Below, one piece after another: positions 46,284 to 55,401 of a stretch of DNA of 64,000 nucleotides (within the stretch, counting starts at the first letter, position 1; each line of letters begins with the position of its first letter). A program made the position numbers and the translations under genes. Origin of the DNA: Fischerella sp. CENA71 (GTDB lineage: Bacteria > Cyanobacteriota > Cyanobacteriia > Cyanobacteriales > Nostocaceae); contig JANBVI010000088.1 in the NCBI GenBank assembly GCA_024239075.1, positions 1-64,000 on the forward strand, read 5' to 3'. The notes below the pieces were generated by a model, which made no database searches, was not told the origin of the DNA, and was given only the letters and a program-made list of their open reading frames with translations.

Positions 46284-46853
46284 TTACTTTTTAATTAGAT
46301 TAACTAAAGTATTAGCGATCGCTTCCAAAGGCAAAATAAAATCAACTACCCCAGTTTTAATCGCAGCTTGAGGCATCGCAAAAAAATCAGAAGTCGCTTC
46401 ATCTTGAGCAATGACTGTACCACCCATCTTTTTGATTGCTTGGATTCCAGCTGCGCCATCGCTATCCATTCCAGTTAAGACAACAGCGATCGCCCATTCT
46501 TGGAAACTAGCTGCTGCTGAATGAAACAGCACATCGCCTGCGGGGCGGACATGACGTACTTTTTCCTCTTGAGAGAGAGACAAAGTTGCATCAGTATTGA
46601 CTAATAGGTGATGGTCGGGCGGGGCAATATACACCATCCCTGGTTGTAATTTATCACCTGCTTCAGCTTCTTTAACTGTTAGAAAACTGTGTCGATTGAG
46701 AATTTGGGCTATTTGGCTGGGATAGTGGGGATCTAAGTGCTGAACAACAGCGATGGGAGCAGGAAAATCTGGAGGTAAGTTGGATAAAATACTCTTTAAA
46801 GCTTTGAGTCCACCAGCTGAAGCTACGATTACCACTATGTAGTTATTCGCCAT
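46284..46853 (-). CDS. CheB methylesterase domain, stand-alone
   Basis: The 189-residue protein is only the catalytic CheB fold: nucleophile S12 in ASAGG, catalytic His in VVQHLDPHYPS and Asp in LTGMDSDGAAG. It lacks the regulatory receiver domain of classical CheB, so it is not switched by CheA phosphorylation in the usual way. It would remove methyl groups from Glu residues, or deamidate Gln, on a partner. Its ATG overlaps the end of the longer CheB gene by 11 bases, so the two are co-translated and may form a heterodimer. The CheR/PAS gene follows 119 bp downstream. Confidence 0.88.
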   Translation of the reverse strand: MANNYIVVIVASAGGLKALKSILSNLPPDFPAPIAVVQHLDPHYPSQIAQILNRHSFLTVKEAEAGDKLQPGMVYIAPPDHHLLVNTDATLSLSQEEKVRHVRPAGDVLFHSAAASFQEWAIAVVLTGMDSDGAAGIQAIKKMGGTVIAQDEATSDFFAMPQAAIKTGVVDFILPLEAIANTLVNLIKK

Positions 46854-47895
46854 TAATCGCTTCTTGCTCCTCTGGGCTTGGAACTTCGTTCAGTTCTGCT
46901 ACTGAGTGACGATTGCTTTTGAGTAGGACTTCTCGAATCACAGCAGCACGCTGATCACAATCTTGAGCCTCTTGTTGCAATCGCTCGGCTGATAAAATGT
47001 GATTGCGATCGCTCAGACGAGCAGCCATACGACGCGCCAGAGAAGATTTTTCCTTCAATGCTCTCATGGCGATCCACAGCGCATCCTCTAAAGCATCAGA
47101 TTGCTCTGCCAACAGAGTTTCCGCCGAGAAAGCATGACCAGTGCGACATCGGAACCGCAATAAATCTCCCTCTTGCAATTCCCACAAACTACCACCACAT
47201 TCTGGACAGACGAAACCTGATGGTTTTCCAGGTCTGCTGTCGTTATTTATTGCTTCCATATCTAGTTCTGCGATTTCCGATTCATATTCCATCTGTTCAG
47301 GAACGAAGTTTTCTTCCTCTTCCACAGGTGTGTTAGCTAGCTCTACCAGTACGCCTGGAATTTCTGCTAATGACAGAACATAGTCAATGTCATATACATT
47401 TTCAATTGCACTACTTGGCATTCCTGGATACATGGCATTATTGGGGTCTTGAACAACCGCTACACCACCTCGCATTTTTACTGCCTTTAATCCCGCAGTG
47501 CCATCATCAAGCACACCTGTTAAGATTACACCAACTACTCGCCTTCCATAAGCCCGCGCTGCGGTACGAAATAGCGGATCGATAGCTGGACGATGGCTAT
47601 TTTCTCTAGCTCCACGAGATAAGTGAACGTGTCCTTTTTTTACGAGTAGGTGGTAATCTGGCGGAGCAACATAGATTTTTCCTACTAAAATTGCTTCGCC
47701 ATCTTTAACATGTGATACTGGTAAACTTCCAGCCCGCTTCAAGATGCGGGGTAATACACTTGTACCGTGAGAGGGAACGTGAAGAACGATGAGAATGGCA
47801 GCTTTGATGTCTGGAGGTAAATTTTTGACCAGATGAGTAAGTGCTTCAACTCCGCCTGCTGATGTCCCGACTACGATTATATCGTGTCCAGGCAT
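46843..47895 (-). CDS. CheB methylesterase with C-terminal zinc-ribbon-like domain
   Basis: The 350-residue protein starts with an ideal ribosome site (AAGGAGG). The CheB catalytic domain (1-190) has S12 in TSAGGVEAL, H39 in VLHVPSHG and the Asp in LTGVLDDGTAG. After an acidic linker (about 190-225) comes a CxxC...CxxxH segment (VCPECGGSL and FRCRTGHAF, about 230-262), followed by a helical tail. As in its shorter neighbour, the receiver domain is missing. Proteins with this CheB plus zinc-ribbon tail are typical of PAS/CheR signalling sets outside flagellar chemotaxis. It is the first gene of the minus-strand CheB-CheB-CheR operon. Confidence 0.87.
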   Translation of the reverse strand: MPGHDIIVVGTSAGGVEALTHLVKNLPPDIKAAILIVLHVPSHGTSVLPRILKRAGSLPVSHVKDGEAILVGKIYVAPPDYHLLVKKGHVHLSRGARENSHRPAIDPLFRTAARAYGRRVVGVILTGVLDDGTAGLKAVKMRGGVAVVQDPNNAMYPGMPSSAIENVYDIDYVLSLAEIPGVLVELANTPVEEEENFVPEQMEYESEIAELDMEAINNDSRPGKPSGFVCPECGGSLWELQEGDLLRFRCRTGHAFSAETLLAEQSDALEDALWIAMRALKEKSSLARRMAARLSDRNHILSAERLQQEAQDCDQRAAVIREVLLKSNRHSVAELNEVPSPEEQEAINGE

Positions 47896-48009
47896 TGATT
47901 CCTCCTTGTAGCAGCGCAGATGAAATTACTTAATGTACACTGCCTGATTTCACCCTAATAGGATGGAAATATTTTCTCACCTAGCTAAGAGTGGATTTAT
48001 TGGTTAGGT

Positions 48010-49893
48010 TCAATGTAATTGACGCTGTTGCACTCGTTCGCGACTACCAGTAGGAATCGAAGCAATTAATTTTTGGGTGTATTCTTGTTGGGGTTCGCGA
48101 TAAATTTTTTCTGCGATACCTTGCTCGACAATTTCACCGTTATTCATGACTAAAATGCGATCGCTCATAAATTTCACCACGCTTAAATCGTGGGAAATAA
48201 AAATGTAAGTTAAACCAAATTCACTTTGCAATTCTTTGAGCAAATTCAGCACCTGCGCCTGTACTGATACATCTAATGCTGAAACCGATTCATCGCAAAT
48301 TATAAACTTAGGATTCAAAGCCAAAGAACGAGCAATACAAATTCTTTGGCGTTGACCACCAGAAAACTGATGAGGATAGCGGTTCATTGCATCTGCACTC
48401 AAACCGACTCGTTCTAATAGATAAGCAGCGCGTTTTTGTCTTTCTTGCTTTTTATTACCAATCGAGTGAATCTGCAATGGTTCCATGATCGCATCCCCGA
48501 TCTTCATCCGGGGATCAAGGGAACTAAACGGGTTTTGAAAAACTATTTGCATTTCTCGCCGCAGTTTTTGCAATGCTTCTCCTTTGAGAGTTGTGATATC
48601 TCGTTCCTCAAAGAGAATTTGACCACTCATCGGTTCGATTAAGCGTAGCAAAGTTCTGCCTAAAGTAGTTTTGCCACAACCAGATTCTCCCACCAATCCT
48701 AGAGTTTCGCCTTTTTTAACATCGAAAGAAACTCCATTGACGGCCATATGGTAACGTTTTGTACCACCAAACATACCTTTGATCGGAAAACCAACCTTGA
48801 GATCCTTGATTTGGAGTAGAGGTTGCTCGTTTTCTAAATCTGCCAATCTCTGCGCTATTTCTTCAGGCGTGATGTCTGGCGGTTCTGTGGGTTCTTTCCC
48901 CTGAATCACTAGCTCTCCCGTCGTTGGTATTTCCTCGACGTTCATGTAGTCGGAAACAGTCAATAGTTTGTGGGGATGGCGGTTCAGTGTCGGGCGACAA
49001 GCTACCAAACCTTTAGTATAGGGATGTTGAGGATTAGCAAAAATTGTGGCGGCGTCATCGAATTCAACTATTTTACCTCTATACATCACCGCAACTGTAT
49101 CAGCAACTTCGGCAATTAAACCTAAATCGTGGCTGATAAAAATCAAGGCCATGTCGCGACTAGCTTGTAATTCTCGCAGCAAATCAATAATAGTTGCTTG
49201 CACTGTCACATCTAAAGCGGTGGTTGGTTCATCAGCAATTAATACCAACGGGTTGCAGGAAATAGCCATTGCAATCATTACCCGTTGCAACTGACCCCCC
49301 GAAAGTTCATGAGGATAACGTTCGAGGATGGCTTCTTTGTGTTGCTGGACTAACTTAAGTAGCTTTTGTTCGTCTAAACTGGATGAACCAAAAGCTGAAT
49401 TTTGCCAAGTGTCAATATACTGCTGTCGGATCTTTTCATCGCTTGGCAGCAATTTTACTTCTTGCAGACCTGCGATCGCTTTTTGTTTTGCTTCTGTTTC
49501 AGAAATATTCTGATGTCGTAAAATTGCTTCTGTCAGTTGAAACCCGATGGTATATACAGGATTAAGCGAACTCATCGGTTCTTGAAAAATCATGGCAATA
49601 TCGCCACCCCGATGTAGTTGTATCTGTTTCGGAGACAAATCTACTAAATTAATGGGCTGACTACTTTCGTTGGCACGAAACCAAATTTCTCCACCTGCTA
49701 TTCTTCCCGGAGACTGCAACAAACCCATCACTGCTAAAGCTGTGACCGATTTTCCACTCCCCGACTCTCCTACTATTCCTAGAGTCTCACCTTGATGCAA
49801 TTGAAAAGAAATTCCATCTACAGCTTTAACGATTTTGCGATCGCCAGCAAATTCAACCTGCAAATTGCGAACATCTAGGACTGTTTCTTTCAT
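48010..49893 (-). CDS. Peptide/nickel-type ABC transporter, two ATPase domains in one chain
   Basis: The 627-residue protein contains two complete ABC ATPases, equal to DppD and DppF or OppD and OppF fused. The first (about 5-330) has [26 protein letters not shown] and [11 protein letters not shown]; the second (about 355-615) has [26 protein letters not shown] and [12 protein letters not shown]. The loop [15 protein letters not shown] after the first domain is the Opp/Dpp signature, without the iron-sulfur cysteine set of some DppD proteins. The first domain carries an insert of about 45 residues between Q-loop and signature. No permeases or binding protein are adjacent. It resembles GsiA/YejF. 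Confidence 0.88.
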   Translation of the reverse strand: MKETVLDVRNLQVEFAGDRKIVKAVDGISFQLHQGETLGIVGESGSGKSVTALAVMGLLQSPGRIAGGEIWFRANESSQPINLVDLSPKQIQLHRGGDIAMIFQEPMSSLNPVYTIGFQLTEAILRHQNISETEAKQKAIAGLQEVKLLPSDEKIRQQYIDTWQNSAFGSSSLDEQKLLKLVQQHKEAILERYPHELSGGQLQRVMIAMAISCNPLVLIADEPTTALDVTVQATIIDLLRELQASRDMALIFISHDLGLIAEVADTVAVMYRGKIVEFDDAATIFANPQHPYTKGLVACRPTLNRHPHKLLTVSDYMNVEEIPTTGELVIQGKEPTEPPDITPEEIAQRLADLENEQPLLQIKDLKVGFPIKGMFGGTKRYHMAVNGVSFDVKKGETLGLVGESGCGKTTLGRTLLRLIEPMSGQILFEERDITTLKGEALQKLRREMQIVFQNPFSSLDPRMKIGDAIMEPLQIHSIGNKKQERQKRAAYLLERVGLSADAMNRYPHQFSGGQRQRICIARSLALNPKFIICDESVSALDVSVQAQVLNLLKELQSEFGLTYIFISHDLSVVKFMSDRILVMNNGEIVEQGIAEKIYREPQQEYTQKLIASIPTGSRERVQQRQLH

Positions 49894-49952
49894 AGGAAGT
49901 TGGGGCTAACTTGATTGAAAATAAACAGGATTTTAACACTCACTAGGCAAAG

Positions 49953-50145
49953 TCGGGGAAAGGGGATCGGGGATCGGGGAAAGGGATCGGGGGTCGGGGA
50001 AAGGGTAAAGGGAATTGGGGAAAGGGAAACACAAGAGGGGGACAAGGGAAGAGAGACAAGGGAGACAAGGGAGAATTATTTAACAAGTCTCTTCCCAATC
50101 CCCGATCCCCAATCCCCAATTCCCGATCCCCGATCTCCGATCCCC
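49953..50145. repeat. Dispersed purine/pyrimidine hairpin element
   Basis: The left arm has GGGGATCGGGGATCGGGGAA units and GGGAGACAAGGG, the centre is AATTATTTAACAAGTCTC (50074-50091), and the right arm has CCGATCCCCAATCCCC units. It lies against the ssb stop and could terminate both flanking transcripts. Confidence 0.85.
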
Positions 50146-50147
50146 TA

Positions 50148-50693
50148 TTAAAACGGAATGTCGTCAACATCTGGTTCTGGATTTGGGGTTACGGGAGGAT
50201 AGGAAGTACGTTCCGGTTTTGAGGTTTGGGGAGCAGGTTGGGAGTAATTATTTTGGGAAGCGACACCAGCATGACTGGTTGCTGGAGTTGCTGTTGGAAG
50301 TGGTGGTTCGTAACTAGAAACTGATTTTTGGGGAGTCGGAACTGGTACTGAGGATGGTGCTGTGGTTACAGGAGACTCACCTATGTTTAAATTTGCAACT
50401 AAAGGATAAATTTTTTGTACTGTCAATTCAGCACGTTTTTCTTTAAAACCTTCTGGACGATCAATGGTATGCATACCTAAACGTCCTTCTACAAGAATGC
50501 GATCGCCAATATGGTAGTTCTGCTGGATGTCTTTAGCTATATTGCCCCAGCCTACCACTTTTAAATTTGCTGCCGGCTCACCTTCTCGCAATCCAGAAAA
50601 CTGCACCAGCATTTCTGTTATTTCTAATCCATCTGGTGTAAAACGCAGTTCTGGTTCTTTAACAATTTCCACCATTAAAATACAGCTGTTCAT
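50148..50693 (-). CDS. ssb: Single-stranded DNA-binding protein
   Basis: The 181-residue protein starts after AAGGAG. The OB fold (1-105) has the family features: MVEIVKEPELRFTPDGLEITEM, FSGLREGEPAANLKVVGWG, and GDRILVEGRLGMHTIDR. A long Pro/Ser/Thr-rich linker (105-172) ends in the acidic tip DVDDIPF that recruits repair and replication proteins. As a tetramer it coats single-stranded DNA. The N-terminal MNSCILMVEIV is unlike most SSBs and is characteristic of the cyanobacterial form. The gene is isolated from rpsF, and a dispersed repeat abuts its 3' end. Confidence 0.92.
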   Translation of the reverse strand: MNSCILMVEIVKEPELRFTPDGLEITEMLVQFSGLREGEPAANLKVVGWGNIAKDIQQNYHIGDRILVEGRLGMHTIDRPEGFKEKRAELTVQKIYPLVANLNIGESPVTTAPSSVPVPTPQKSVSSYEPPLPTATPATSHAGVASQNNYSQPAPQTSKPERTSYPPVTPNPEPDVDDIPF

Positions 50694-51074
50694 CGTAGTT
50701 CTCCTTGAAAATAGGTCTTGGGAATTGGGGAGTAGGAATTGGGGAAAGGGAAGAAAGAATATTAAATAATATTTGTGTGACTTACATACAAGTGTCTGAA
50801 TTAAAAATATTGTTAATAGTAATTAATTTCTAATAATTAATTACTAATGACTACCCTGACTTAATTTAATTCCATATTCACACTCTTGGCTTAGAGACTG
50901 TTTTAGCATAAAAGCCAAGGAAGTACGGCAAACAGTATTAATTGTCGAACGCGGTAGCCTACGGCAAGCCGCTGTCGTGTCTACATTGCTTTACTCAGCA
51001 TACTTTGTGTGACAAAGTACTAGGGTAAGTAGTTGATTCTACAATATTTTAGTACTAAAGTACTATATATGTCT
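50694..51074. other. Intergenic region with small repeats
   Basis: It includes a purine half-arm (50722-50755), a GGTAGCCTACGGCAAGCCGC repeat near 50952 and a TAGTACTAAAGTACTA palindrome near 51052. No gene is supported. Confidence 0.55.
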
Positions 51075-52331
51075 TTATGTTTTGACATGGGCAGGGAAAA
51101 GACCGTAGGCGACTAACTTGGCTGGTAATTCTCGTAACCAAGGTAAGCGTAACCAAACAGGTAGCTGTAATAACTGATTTGAGTTGAGAACACGGGCAAA
51201 TATGCGCTGTTGGATAAAAGACTGAAATGCTTGGATGACGCGGGTTGGTAATTCTCTTTGGCGTTGTACTTTCGCTAGTTGGTGCAATTCCACATGTCCT
51301 TGCTTTAGTGGTTGACTCAAGACGTTAGCAGTCACAACAGCATCTTGAATTGCATAATTGATACCAACTCCACCAACAGGAGACATAATATGGGCAGCGT
51401 CACCAATCAACAGTAATCCAGGACGATACCAACGGACTAGGCGGCTGGATTCGACTGAAAGGAAAGCAATCTGTGACCAATCTTGGAGATATTGAACGCG
51501 GTCTTGTAATTCCGGTACTATCTCAACAATAGACTTTCTCAAAGCTTCTATTCCAGCCGCACGAATTTCCTGATATTCGCCTTTGGGGATCACATAGGCC
51601 ATTTGCCATTGATCACCGCGATCGAGCATAACAACAATATGACCACGACCGATCCGCCCTATTCCTCCTTCAAAATCTTCTGGTTGCTTGGGTAAACGGA
51701 ACCACAGCACATCCATTGGTGGTGAAGTTTGGATAGATTCAAAACCACCCAACTGACGTAAACGCGAGTGGCGTCCATCTGCACCCACCGTCAAAATCGC
51801 TCGAACTTCATGCCAACCACCATGTCCACGATAGCGCACACCCCGAACTACTCCATCTTCTTCTATCAATTCTTGGACATTTGCACCCATAACTAATTGA
51901 AAATTTGGGTAATTTTGAGCTTCGGCGGTAATAAACTCCAAAAATCTCACTTGCGGAAGCATGGTGATATAGGGATAACGGGTTTTTAGGTGACTAAAAT
52001 CAGCTAAAGTAACACTAGTTTTTGGAGTCCGAATACTAATTTGGCGCATCTTAGCATGAGGAAGTTGTAGCAATCTTTCAGCCAAGCCCAATTCCTCCAT
52101 AATTTCCATCACCGATGGGTGAATGGTGTCTCCCCGAAAGTCGCGATCAAAATCTTTGTGTGCTTCCAATAACATTACGTCAATACCTTGACGCCCTAAC
52201 AGTAAGGCAAGAACAGCACCTGCTGGACCACCACCAACAATGCAACAATTTGTAGTTTGTACGTCTAAAATGTCATGGGTAGGAGTCGGCGTCTCTTGAG
52301 GAGAAGAATTTGAGGTAAGATGAGAAGCCAT
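51075..52331 (-). CDS. FAD-dependent monooxygenase
   Basis: The ATG at 52331 (MASHLTSNSS) is used; a TTG start ten codons upstream is less likely. The 418-residue flavoprotein has the FAD-binding GGGPAGAVLALLLGRQG near the N-terminus, the DG motif VGADGRHSRLRQL and the GD motif LLIGDAAHIMSPVGGVGIN, as in aromatic hydroxylases of the UbiH/PHBH class. It would insert one oxygen using NAD(P)H. The ERxLQ-type phrase and C-terminal RIFARVLNS region are typical of cyanobacterial members of unknown substrate. No pathway partner is adjacent; it is divergent from a UgpC-type ATPase. Confidence 0.82.
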   Translation of the reverse strand: MASHLTSNSSPQETPTPTHDILDVQTTNCCIVGGGPAGAVLALLLGRQGIDVMLLEAHKDFDRDFRGDTIHPSVMEIMEELGLAERLLQLPHAKMRQISIRTPKTSVTLADFSHLKTRYPYITMLPQVRFLEFITAEAQNYPNFQLVMGANVQELIEEDGVVRGVRYRGHGGWHEVRAILTVGADGRHSRLRQLGGFESIQTSPPMDVLWFRLPKQPEDFEGGIGRIGRGHIVVMLDRGDQWQMAYVIPKGEYQEIRAAGIEALRKSIVEIVPELQDRVQYLQDWSQIAFLSVESSRLVRWYRPGLLLIGDAAHIMSPVGGVGINYAIQDAVVTANVLSQPLKQGHVELHQLAKVQRQRELPTRVIQAFQSFIQQRIFARVLNSNQLLQLPVWLRLPWLRELPAKLVAYGLFPAHVKT

Positions 52332-52484
52332 AACAAAATTCCCCAATATGCTTTCTTCCAAGGTAGTGTGGCTGTAATCGTAAAAGCTATTTTTTTAACT
52401 TTTCGTAGTCACTACAAGCGTGTATCATGAGCGCTGATGCCTAAGTGTGCTTTGTCATTTTGTTGAAAGTTATTAACTCTTGAC

Positions 52485-52530
52485 AAATGACAAACGACAA
52501 ATGACAAGTGACCATTGACCATTGCTGAAA
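52485..52530. repeat. Short heptamer array before an ABC gene
   Basis: TGACAAA/TGACAAG/TGACCAT units run up to the GTG of the next gene. AAATGACAAA also pairs with TTTGTCATTT near 52452. Confidence 0.7.
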
Positions 52531-52534
52531 AACT

Positions 52535-53821
52535 GTGGCGCAAGTAAATTTAGAAAACGTCTATAAAAGTTTTCCTCCTCGTCGAGGAGAAAGTGTTACT
52601 TCTCAAACCCAACTGGTATTGAATGGGGAGAAAAAGGAAGCAACTGCCTCGAAAGCCGGAGATAGTGTGAATGTTTTGCGACGAATTAACCTCACTGTGG
52701 CAGATGGCGAATTTATGGTGCTGGTGGGGCCTTCTGGTTGTGGTAAAAGCACCTTGCTGCGGTTAATTGCTGGTTTGGAAGCAATGACTGGAGGCAATAT
52801 TTGGGTAGGCGATCGCTTAGTGAACGATCTTCCCCCCAAAGAACGAGATATTGCCATGGTGTTTCAAAACTACGCCCTCTATCCCCATATGTCGGTGTAT
52901 GACAATATTGCTTTTGGACTAAGACGGCGACAATTGACGAACGGCGACAATTCCAAATTTGGTGAAAATCTCCTTGTAGGTGTGACAAGAAATTTACCCA
53001 AGGGTCTACGTTATATTTCTGAGAAAGAACGGACAGTCAATGAACAAGTAAAATACGTTGCCCAGTTATTACAAATTGAAGGTTTGTTAAATCGTTTACC
53101 CAAACAATTATCTGGGGGACAAAGACAACGGGTAGCTTTAGGAAGGGCGATCGCACGCAATCCCCAAGTTTTTCTCATGGATGAACCCCTTTCTAACTTA
53201 GATGCGAAACTGCGCGCTGAAACCCGCGCCCAAATTGTCAAACTGCAACGCCAGCTAGGGACGACGACAATTTACGTTACCCACGATCAAACAGAAGCGA
53301 TGACAATGGGCGATCGCATTACAATTCTTAATCAAGGTCAAATTCAGCAAGTTGCCCAGCCTTTAGAACTGTACAATCATCCTGCAAATCTGTTTGTCGC
53401 TGAATTCATTGGTTCACCACCAATGAATTTTATTCCAATAAAATTTCATGCGCCTTTATTAATTACTAACGGCGATTTTCGCCTCACTTTACCCGGATTT
53501 TGGGGTAATACCTTACAAAAATACGACGGACGCACTTTGATTTTAGGCATCCGTCCAGAACATTTAATTTTGAGTGTAGCAGCTACCAAAAATCTCCCAG
53601 TACAAGTCGAATTAGTAGAAAATCTTGGTAACGATAGTTATTTATCTACAAAAATTATCGGTTCTAGTTTCCAACAACCTGTGACTTCTTCTGGTAATTC
53701 TTTGCAAGTGCGAGTCCCACCAGAAAGGATAGTAAATATTGGTGAACAACTATGGTTATCCCTAACACCAGAAAAACTCCACTTTTTTGATCCAGAAACA
53801 GAATTGGCGATTTTTCCTTAA
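52535..53821 (+). CDS. Sugar-type ABC transporter ATPase (UgpC/MalK family)
   Basis: A GTG start gives 428 residues, longer than the usual 360-380. Walker A is GPSGCGKST (65-73), with LSGGQRQR and VFLMDEPLSNLDAKLR downstream and the C-terminal TOBE domain (about 310-425) with LGIRPEHL. Extra length comes from two inserts: a non-conserved stretch at about 17-45 (SVTSQTQLVLNGEKKEATAS) inside the first beta sheet, and about 35 residues at 135-170 before the signature. It would energise uptake of sugars or glycerol phosphate with separate permeases. Its stop is only three bases from that of convergent cysS. Confidence 0.85.
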   Translation: MAQVNLENVYKSFPPRRGESVTSQTQLVLNGEKKEATASKAGDSVNVLRRINLTVADGEFMVLVGPSGCGKSTLLRLIAGLEAMTGGNIWVGDRLVNDLPPKERDIAMVFQNYALYPHMSVYDNIAFGLRRRQLTNGDNSKFGENLLVGVTRNLPKGLRYISEKERTVNEQVKYVAQLLQIEGLLNRLPKQLSGGQRQRVALGRAIARNPQVFLMDEPLSNLDAKLRAETRAQIVKLQRQLGTTTIYVTHDQTEAMTMGDRITILNQGQIQQVAQPLELYNHPANLFVAEFIGSPPMNFIPIKFHAPLLITNGDFRLTLPGFWGNTLQKYDGRTLILGIRPEHLILSVAATKNLPVQVELVENLGNDSYLSTKIIGSSFQQPVTSSGNSLQVRVPPERIVNIGEQLWLSLTPEKLHFFDPETELAIFP

Positions 53822-53824
53822 ACT

Positions 53825-55267
53825 TTAACTCCTATGCCAGCGTGTACCTTCACGGCTATCGATTAAAGTAATACCTTGGGCTTGCAATTCATCGCGGATG
53901 CGATCGGCTTCGGCAAAATTCTTTGCTTTTCTAGCTTCTTGCCGTTTTTGAATTAACTCCTCAATTTCTGTCTCGGTTATACCAGCACCTTGGGTTGTTT
54001 CTTCTGTCAGTTTGGTTTCTAAACCCAAAACCCCAGCTAAGGTAACAAGAGTCTGCCATTGTTTCGCTAATTCTTGCGGTGGTATTTCAGTTTTACCTTC
54101 ATGCACCAATAAATTACCTTCCCGCCGTAATTCTTTGGCGAGTTCAAATAATACTGCTAGGCTACCAGAGAAGTTAAAGTCATCATCTCCTGATTCTTCA
54201 AATCGTTTGATGATTTCTTTATCTAAGTGATTTCCGTAATCAGCAAAGCCAACTTTCTTACCATGTTCATAGCCAAAGAGTAAACCTTCTTTGAGGGTTT
54301 TCCAACTACTTTCAGCAGTGGCGATCGCTTCATCGGTAAAATCTAATGGTTTACGATAATGGGCTTGCAAGACAAAGTAGCGCACCGCCATTGGATCAAC
54401 TGGACGATCTAATAATTCTCGAATGGTAGTAAAATTCCCCAGAGACTTGGACATCTTTTTACCATCTACCATCACCATGCCGTTATGCATCCAGTAGTGT
54501 GCTAGTGGTTTATTAGTAGCACCTTCTGATTGCGCTATTTCGTTTTCATGGTGAGGGAAAATTAAATCGCCACCACCGCCATGAATATCGATTGTTTCAC
54601 CCAGTTGCGATCGAATCATTGCTGAACATTCAATATGCCATCCAGGACGACCCTTACCCCAAGGTGAGTCCCAAGCAGGTTCTCCGGGTTTAGCAGATTT
54701 CCATAAAGCAAAATCAAAGGGGTGCTGTTTTTTACTTTCTTGATCTTCGGCATCTACTCTGCCGCTAGCACCAGCTTGCATCTGTTCTAGTTCTCGCCCA
54801 GATAGTTTGCCGTAAGTGGGGAAGCGCTCAACTCTGTAGTACACATCACCACTAGCCGCGTAAGCATAATCTTTTGCTATTAGGGCTTTAATCATTTCAT
54901 GGATTTCTGAAATATGTTCCGTTGCACGGGGGTATTCATCCGCATCCATGACGTTTAAACGGCGGATATCTTCAAAATAAGCATCAATAAAACGATGTGA
55001 CACCGCTTCCATCGTTGTACCTTGTTCTCTAGCACGGTTGAGAATCTTATCGTCAATATCGGTAAAATTCTGAATATAGCGCACTTGATAACCGCGCCAT
55101 TGCAGATAACGACGTATAGTATCCCAAACTATGTAGGAACGAGCATGACCCAAATGGCAATAGTCATACACCGTCACGCCGCAGCAATACATCTTAACTT
55201 TTCCAGGCTCAATTGTTTCCAAAGGTTCTTGGCGACGAGTGAGAGTATTGTAAACAGTTAGGGTCAT
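53825..55267 (-). CDS. cysS: Cysteinyl-tRNA synthetase
   Basis: The ATG at 55267 (MTLTVYNTLT) matches the family start; an open frame upstream adds 22 non-conserved residues. The 480-residue class I synthetase charges tRNA-Cys. HIGH is present as HLGH (38-41), KMSKS in GKKMSKSLGN (about 267). The zinc site uses C29 with the later GWHIECSAM and HHENE region. The C-terminal anticodon-binding domain ends GITLIDSREGTRW. Length and motifs are normal. It is convergent with the UgpC-type ATPase. Confidence 0.95.
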   Translation of the reverse strand: MTLTVYNTLTRRQEPLETIEPGKVKMYCCGVTVYDYCHLGHARSYIVWDTIRRYLQWRGYQVRYIQNFTDIDDKILNRAREQGTTMEAVSHRFIDAYFEDIRRLNVMDADEYPRATEHISEIHEMIKALIAKDYAYAASGDVYYRVERFPTYGKLSGRELEQMQAGASGRVDAEDQESKKQHPFDFALWKSAKPGEPAWDSPWGKGRPGWHIECSAMIRSQLGETIDIHGGGGDLIFPHHENEIAQSEGATNKPLAHYWMHNGMVMVDGKKMSKSLGNFTTIRELLDRPVDPMAVRYFVLQAHYRKPLDFTDEAIATAESSWKTLKEGLLFGYEHGKKVGFADYGNHLDKEIIKRFEESGDDDFNFSGSLAVLFELAKELRREGNLLVHEGKTEIPPQELAKQWQTLVTLAGVLGLETKLTEETTQGAGITETEIEELIQKRQEARKAKNFAEADRIRDELQAQGITLIDSREGTRWHRS

Positions 55268-55401
55268 AACACAGTAATACTGAATTGAGATACGCAATAA
55301 TAGGTTAAAGCAACTGGGACGTTGATCCAGCATCCCTATGCTAGTGTTTTATGGACTCTCTACGCTACATTCTCTAGTTTGACTCATTTAATGGCAGTGT
55401 T

